This document shows positions 4,383 to 5,780 of a DNA stretch of 5,780 bases, one piece after another. The notes under the pieces were generated by a model. The model did no database searches. It saw nothing but the letters and a program-made list of their open reading frames with translations, and was not told where the DNA came from. A program made the position numbers and the translations under genes. Origin of the DNA: Rickettsiales bacterium (GTDB lineage Bacteria > Pseudomonadota > Alphaproteobacteria > Rickettsiales > UBA1997); NCBI GenBank assembly GCA_031283795.1, contig JAITBB010000018.1, positions 1 to 5,780 of the forward strand, given 5' to 3'. Position 1 is the stretch's first letter. Each line of letters starts with the position of its first letter.

Positions 4383-5780
4383 ATGTCGGTAGCAACAATA
4401 CTGGAAAATGATATTCTAGGGAATGAAGGTACAGATCAGAGTAATCTGGCCGGGTTTCTGGATAGGATTCTAAAGGAACAGTTCTCTATAAAAAGTGGTA
4501 ACCTTGTGATCCATTCGGACTATGGACTGGGCAAATTCGTTGGCCTGGAGACCATTAGAGTCAATGGTGGCGAGAGTGATTTCATAAAGATAGAGTACAG
4601 AGACAGCACATCTCTGCTGGTCCCTGTGGAGAACTGTGATCTGATAACAAAGTACGGAGAGTACGACCCCTCTCTAAGACTAGACTCTCTGGGCTCAAGG
4701 AGCTGGGTGGAAAAGAGAGCAAGAGTCAGAGAAAAAATAAGAAATATAGCCAGTAAACTCATAGCTACAGCCAGTGCGAGGAAATTGAAAAGGGCGCAGA
4801 TCTTTACCGTAAACGACGGAGAGTACTGTGAATTCTGCAATGATTTCCAATTTGAACCAACGCCGGACCAGCTGAGAGCCGTGGAGGACATCAAAGGCAA
4901 TCTGTCCAGTGGCGTTGTTATGGATAGGCTGCTCTGTGGCGATGTGGGCTACGGTAAGACGGAGGTTGCAGCGCGAGCTGCCTTTATAGTGGCCGGAAGC
5001 GAGGGTAGAGGACAGGTGGCTCTGGTGGTGCCCACTACACTGCTCTGTAGACAACACTATGATAAGTTCCTGGAAAGATTTAGGAACACGGGCCTAGTGA
5101 TCAGAAGCCTATCCAGATATAATTCAAAATCGGAAGTGAATAGGATAAAGATGGAGCTGGAGGAGGGTCTGGTGGATATAGTTATCTGCACCCACGTGAT
5201 TTTTAGCAGAAAAATAAAATTCAAGAATCTTGGTCTAGTCATAGTGGATGAAGAACAGAGATTCGGAGTGGACCAGAAGGAGAAGCTAAAGGAACTGGAG
5301 TTAAATTCCCATGTGCTGTCGATGACCGCCACTCCGATTCCAAGAACACTTCAAATGGCCATGGCTGGCATCAGAGATATGTCTCTGATAGCCACAGCAC
5401 CGCCCAACAGAAACAGCGTGCTGACCGTCGTCTCCGAATACGGAGATAGCCGGATGAGAGAGGCCATAGAGAGAGAACTTGCTAGAAACGGTCGAGTATT
5501 CATTGTGGTTCCAAGAATCGTTGACATAGGGGAAATAAAAGCTAGGTTGAAGACCTCCATGCCGGATCTAGAATACTATGTGATACACGGCAGGATGAGC
5601 AGCGAAGAGTCTGGAAGAATAATGAACGAATTCTACGATGGGGTTCGCAAGGTCCTTATTGCAACCACCATAGTGGAAAACGGCATAGACATCCCCCTAG
5701 CCAATACCCTGATAATCTATAGAGCCAATAATTTTGGGCTAGCCCAGCTATACCAGCTTAGGGGCAGGGTCGGCCGAGAT
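4383..5780 (+). CDS. mfd: Transcription-repair coupling factor Mfd, N-terminally truncated form; C-terminus outside window
   Basis: An ATP-driven DNA translocase that pushes stalled RNA polymerase forward or off the template and, in full-length form, recruits UvrA. The 466 visible residues begin with ILENDILGN, which matches the segment closing domain D3 in other Mfd proteins (like ITEQDILGD). The CarD-like RNA polymerase-interaction domain D4 follows (about 37-95; GNLVIHSDYGLGKFVG, LLVPVENCDLI). Next is the RecG-like translocase: TPDQ at 160-163, Walker A GDVGYGKT at 186-193, DEEQRFG at 289-295, TATPIPRT at 315-322 and QLRGRVGR at 458-465, where the window ends. D4 plus DEEQRFG separates it from RecG. 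Normal Mfd is about 1,150 residues with D4 near residue 470, so some 430 residues (D1a, D2, D1b and most of D3) are missing. The translocase motifs are intact, so the gene looks functional, not decayed. ATG 4383 is the only usable in-frame start after the TAA at 4362. Confidence 0.93.
   Translation, partial: MSVATILENDILGNEGTDQSNLAGFLDRILKEQFSIKSGNLVIHSDYGLGKFVGLETIRVNGGESDFIKIEYRDSTSLLVPVENCDLITKYGEYDPSLRLDSLGSRSWVEKRARVREKIRNIASKLIATASARKLKRAQIFTVNDGEYCEFCNDFQFEPTPDQLRAVEDIKGNLSSGVVMDRLLCGDVGYGKTEVAARAAFIVAGSEGRGQVALVVPTTLLCRQHYDKFLERFRNTGLVIRSLSRYNSKSEVNRIKMELEEGLVDIVICTHVIFSRKIKFKNLGLVIVDEEQRFGVDQKEKLKELELNSHVLSMTATPIPRTLQMAMAGIRDMSLIATAPPNRNSVLTVVSEYGDSRMREAIERELARNGRVFIVVPRIVDIGEIKARLKTSMPDLEYYVIHGRMSSEESGRIMNEFYDGVRKVLIATTIVENGIDIPLANTLIIYRANNFGLAQLYQLRGRVGRD

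Noticed and set aside
4383..5780. RecG or a generic DEAD-box helicase instead of Mfd
   Set aside because: The CarD-like D4 domain before the translocase, DEEQRFGV, and the ATAPPNR segment after TATPIPRT are specific to Mfd; RecG has a wedge/OB domain there.

Overview
The window is ordinary chromosomal sequence from an Alphaproteobacterium, with no mobile element, CRISPR array, rRNA or tRNA that I can see. The lineage call rests on a small GapR (DUF2312) protein, a family largely confined to Alphaproteobacteria, and on the alphaproteobacterial look of Tgt (FDCVLPxRSGRNGQAFT), PyrH and Mfd (DEEQRFG in motif II). Base composition is moderate by eye. Arginine codons are mostly AGA/AGG (about three quarters in tgt), ATA and CTA are common, CTAG is not avoided, and Shine-Dalgarno sites are mostly weak. 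Together with the shortened Mfd and divergent Tgt, this suggests a derived, possibly host-associated lineage with a reduced genome. I cannot name the genus.

Layout. Minus strand 1-1583: the N-terminal 527 residues of an ADP-forming acyl/acetyl-CoA synthetase, running off the left edge. 1584-1905: a divergent intergenic region. Plus strand 1906-3042: tgt, queuosine tRNA-ribosyltransferase. Minus strand 3039-3278: gapR, convergent with tgt, with interleaved stop codons. Minus strand 3336-4082: pyrH, UMP kinase, 57 bp upstream of gapR and probably co-transcribed with it. 4083-4382: a second divergent intergenic region with a perfect 12-bp palindrome and a hairpin-rich leader ahead of mfd. Plus strand 4383-5780: mfd, running off the right edge.

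The genes cover acetyl-CoA/ATP interconversion, tRNA wobble modification, nucleoid organisation, pyrimidine nucleotide supply and clearance of stalled RNA polymerase. They do not form one pathway. The most notable observation is that Mfd starts at the very end of domain D3, immediately before the RNA polymerase-interaction domain. The UvrB-like, UvrA-recruiting half is absent and there is no room for it upstream. Next are the structured mfd leader with alternating AGGG/CCCT blocks, the substituted substrate pocket of Tgt, and the pyrH-gapR gene order. I found no strong sign of a wholly new multi-gene system.
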